In this document: one piece after another, positions 7,265 to 9,000 of the stretch
Position numbering within the stretch: the stretch's first letter is position 1
Layout of the letters: each line of letters starts with the position of its first letter
DNA from: a bacterium
GTDB lineage: Bacteria; Bdellovibrionota; FAC87; UBA2466
NCBI GenBank assembly: GCA_022842225.1
Contig: JALHPX010000104.1
Location: forward strand, 1-9,000
DNA length: 9,000 nucleotides
Direction of reading: 5' to 3'
The notes under the pieces: generated by a model
Databases searched by the model: none
What the model saw: only the letters and a program-made list of their open reading frames with translations
What the model was told of the DNA's origin: nothing
Translations under genes and position numbers: made by a program

Positions 7265-7289
7265 AAAAAAGCCCCCCTGATAGGGGGGC
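7263..7289 (-). terminator. Strong rho-independent terminator of the catalase-like gene
   Basis: On the minus strand a perfect 8-bp stem, GCCCCCCT (7289-7282 side) against AGGGGGGC (7278-7271 side), encloses a 3-base loop and is followed directly by eight U residues (complement of the A-run 7263-7270). It begins 21 bases after the TAG of the gene at 7311-8489. There is no T-run on the plus strand, so it acts only leftward. It isolates the catalase-like gene from the operon downstream. Confidence 0.92.
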
Positions 7290-7310
7290 CTTCCGAGGCA
7301 AAACGAGAAG

Positions 7311-8489
7311 CTACTTTCCACTGCGGAGAGTTTTGCTCTGTTGTTCCACAAGTGACCGAGCGCGGTTGATGCGGCCTAACGGCGCGTGTTCCGGCAACGA
7401 ATTGGTCGAAACATCAATCGCGTTCTTGGGGTCATTGCAGTCCGCATCCGATAGCAAGCTATCCTGATCGATAGTCAGAGTAGCCACCTGATAAGCGTCG
7501 ACTCCTGCGGCATCCCAATCCAAAGTCGCGTTTTCGACCCATTCTTTCTGGCTATACTTTTTGCCATTTAGTTCCATTTTCTTGGAATCTAAAGGCTGCA
7601 CATACATATTGAAGCAGATGGCGTCGTTCTTCTTGTCCGAAACATAAGACTTAAACTCTTCTTGAAGAAAATCTTCTTTCGCTCCTGGCGGAGTGGTGTG
7701 ATTCGTCACCCCATCGCAAGGGACTAGCCAAGTCTTTGCTGCAATAGAATCACCCAGCTTAAACGCCGTGCCGCTCCAGTATTCCTTTTGTCGGTAGCTG
7801 GCAGCGCCCTGGCTTGTGACCTGGTCACGCAATGCCTTGGCCCGAGCCAAGATCTGCTTCTCTTCAGCGGTTAATCCAGCGAGATATTTCTTGAGGGCTT
7901 CTGCAGCGACGGCCTTTCCCACCTCCGCGGCTTTGGTCGGATCCGTTTCCTTCGCAGCGGCTGCTTTGCCGGCCAGCGCTGGCTTGATTTCCGCTTCTAA
8001 GAATAGATTGAATGCAGTGAGCGATTCGACAGGGAAAATCGTAACGCTATTCATGGAAAACTCTTGCCTGCCTTTTTTACCCAAATCGACAGAAAACGAA
8101 ATGGCTCTCACATCGGGGTCCGTGTCTTTGCCGATGACAGATTTACCGTTTGCAAAACGCAGAAAGGGAACTGGATATTTTCCGGCAGAGGCAAAAAGTC
8201 CCTTGCTTACACTTTCAACTGTTTCCTTGGAAGCAGTGGGATTTGCCTTAGCGATATCTTCGATTTCCAGTTCACCTTTGGCGCAAACTCCTTTTGAATG
8301 GGTGCCTCGATTCAGCTTACCCTTGGTAGCGCCGGCTGCTTGGACGACGACAAAGTTCTTTAAAAGCCGATCCACCAAAACACGTTCAGTGGCTTCACTG
8401 CCGCCTTCATATTCTTCGAAATCTTTCGAAATGCCTGCCATGGCGGACAGAGAAAAGGTCAAAGCGGTTACAAGAAATACGTGCACCAT
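7311..8489 (-). CDS. Exported catalase-superfamily (SrpA-type) haem protein, ligand tyrosine apparently replaced
   Basis: A 392-residue protein with a signal peptide (about 1-18, AMA then Gly-Ile), so it is periplasmic or secreted. The fold signature is that of small catalase-like haem peroxidases: RGTHSKGVCAKGELEI (61-76) holds the distal His64, FLRFANG and DVRAISFSVDLG follow, and FSMNSVTIFPVE (144-155) holds the Asn147 equivalent of the catalase active-site Asn. The later part has YWSGTAFKLG, FLQEEFKSYV, YQVATLTI and the closing LPEHAPLGRINRARSLVE. Family members as I remember them have R-x-x-x-Y in this closing motif, the Tyr being the haem-iron ligand; here it reads Arg378 to Glu382. An Ala/Lys-rich helical stretch lies at 172-225. 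GGGAGG at 8495-8500 precedes the ATG by five bases. The likely role is peroxide handling or peroxygenase-like chemistry, but activity is doubtful without the tyrosine. Confidence 0.82.
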   Translation of the reverse strand: MVHVFLVTALTFSLSAMAGISKDFEEYEGGSEATERVLVDRLLKNFVVVQAAGATKGKLNRGTHSKGVCAKGELEIEDIAKANPTASKETVESVSKGLFASAGKYPVPFLRFANGKSVIGKDTDPDVRAISFSVDLGKKGRQEFSMNSVTIFPVESLTAFNLFLEAEIKPALAGKAAAAKETDPTKAAEVGKAVAAEALKKYLAGLTAEEKQILARAKALRDQVTSQGAASYRQKEYWSGTAFKLGDSIAAKTWLVPCDGVTNHTTPPGAKEDFLQEEFKSYVSDKKNDAICFNMYVQPLDSKKMELNGKKYSQKEWVENATLDWDAAGVDAYQVATLTIDQDSLLSDADCNDPKNAIDVSTNSLPEHAPLGRINRARSLVEQQSKTLRSGK

Positions 8490-8494
8490 AAATT

Positions 8495-8500
8495 CCTCCC
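8495..8500 (-). promoter_or_regulatory. Shine-Dalgarno site of the catalase-like gene
   Basis: The minus strand reads GGGAGGAATTTATG. The next upstream in-frame codons contain no ATG, GTG or TTG before a stop, so this site and the ATG at 8487-8489 fix the start. The 85-base gap back to the GH15 gene shows no terminator hairpin and no promoter that I trust, so the two genes may be cotranscribed. Confidence 0.7.
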
Positions 8501-8574
8501 GAGTGCTGCAATAGGCTCAACAACTCCCCTGGCAACAAAAGAAAGGCAAGTTACAATTTGATATGAATAGGGCC

Positions 8575-8987
8575 TTACAGAACTTCGTTCCAAGGCGGGC
8601 TACAAGCGAACGCGGCATTAATCAAACCGACATGCGAATAGGCTTGCGGGAAATTTCCAAGCTGCTCGTGGGTGCGCGGATCGAAGTGCTCCGAGTACAG
8701 GCCCAAACTATTAGCTGCGCGAGTGGCGCCTTCTAACACCAAGCGGCCCTCTTCTAAGCGGCCTAAACGACTCAAAGCTTGCGAAACCCAAAACGAACAA
8801 ATCATGAAGGCCGACTTCGGACGGCCAAAATCATCCGTGCGCAAATAGCGATAGAAGAAAGACGGATCTTTCGGATCCATCGCCAGCCGCTGCATAATGC
8901 TGTCAACGGTCTTATTGGATACTTCCTGATTGGGAAAACGCAGAATAGGCATCAGCGCTAAAGAGCAATCATAGGTATCGTCAGTAG
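8575..8987 (-). CDS. Glycoside hydrolase family 15 (glucoamylase/trehalase-like), C-terminal part, cut by contig end
   Basis: The frame is open from the TAA at 8575-8577 to the right edge; the ATG at 8950-8952 is internal, not a start. Upstream of it the frame reads TDDTYDCSLALMPILRF, typical of the GH15 (alpha/alpha)6-barrel. Further matches are RYLRTDDFGRPKSAFMICSF, then SRLGRLEEGRLV, and the closing YSEHFDPRTHEQLGNFPQAY SHVGLINAA. The Glu of YSEHFD fits the catalytic general base of the family; the general acid would lie in the missing part. Only about the last 137 of an expected 600 or so residues are present. GH15 enzymes hydrolyse alpha-glucans or trehalose; the substrate cannot be told here. 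No signal peptide can be assessed. The truncation is technical: the last 13 bases are adapter. Confidence 0.92.
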
Positions 8988-9000
8988 AGATCGGAAGAGC
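8988..9000. other. Illumina adapter remnant at the contig end (artefact)
   Basis: The last 13 bases are AGATCGGAAGAGC, identical to the common core of Illumina TruSeq adapters, and they end exactly at the window edge. A chance 13-base match at that position is very unlikely. These bases should not be treated as genomic; they make up the last four to five codons of the frame on the minus strand. Confidence 0.93.

Noticed and set aside
7816..8514. Open frame of 232 codons on the plus strand opposite the catalase-like gene
   Set aside because: It lies antisense to a well-supported family member, has Ser/Ala-rich shadow composition, no family features and no convincing ribosome-binding site.
1..9000. 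CRISPR arrays, tRNA or rRNA genes, insertion sequences, phage genes
   Set aside because: No direct-repeat array, clover-leaf sequence, transposase or integrase was seen; coding density by ordinary genes leaves no room for them.

Overview
The window looks like a piece of a Gram-negative, predatory- or gliding-type bacterial genome, most like the Bdellovibrionota or Myxococcota (inference). The main reason is a seven-gene operon that resembles the Agl-Glt trans-envelope machinery of those groups. Sec signal peptides, an outer-membrane barrel and a TolQ/TolR-type proton motor confirm a two-membrane envelope. All complete genes are on the minus strand; only a short fragment at the left edge reads on the plus strand.

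Layout, following transcription from right to left. (1) 8575-8987: the C-terminal part of a GH15 glucoamylase/trehalase-like glycoside hydrolase. It is cut off because the last 13 bases (8988-9000) match the Illumina adapter core, so this is a contig end. (2) 7311-8489: an exported protein of the small catalase-like (SrpA-type) haem protein family. It appears to keep the distal His and Asn but lacks a tyrosine where the haem ligand is expected. A strong intrinsic terminator follows at 7263-7289. (3) 6449-7108 down to 1031: a tightly packed operon. In order it encodes an outer-membrane barrel-like protein with a GTG start, a small periplasmic helical-repeat protein, a 777-residue periplasmic helical-repeat protein, a 95-residue membrane-anchored protein, a single-span AgmX/PglI (GltG)-type protein, an ExbB/TolQ/AglR proton channel and an ExbD/TolR/AglS stator partner. 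Four of the junctions overlap (one TAATG and three ATGA), which suggests translational coupling. (4) 91-981: a ten-helix EamA/DMT permease, possibly read through from the operon. (5) 2-94: the tail of an unidentified plus-strand gene, whose stop codon shares a CTAG palindrome with the permease stop.

How the genes may work together (inference): the ExbB/ExbD pair would use proton flow to drive the GltG-like single-span protein. That protein spans the inner membrane and reaches into the periplasm with an AgmX/PglI C-terminal domain. The helical-repeat proteins and the barrel would carry the movement to the outer membrane. No MglA GTPase, GltJ, or cell-surface adhesin is present in the window, so the job (gliding, prey interaction or another envelope task) cannot be settled here.
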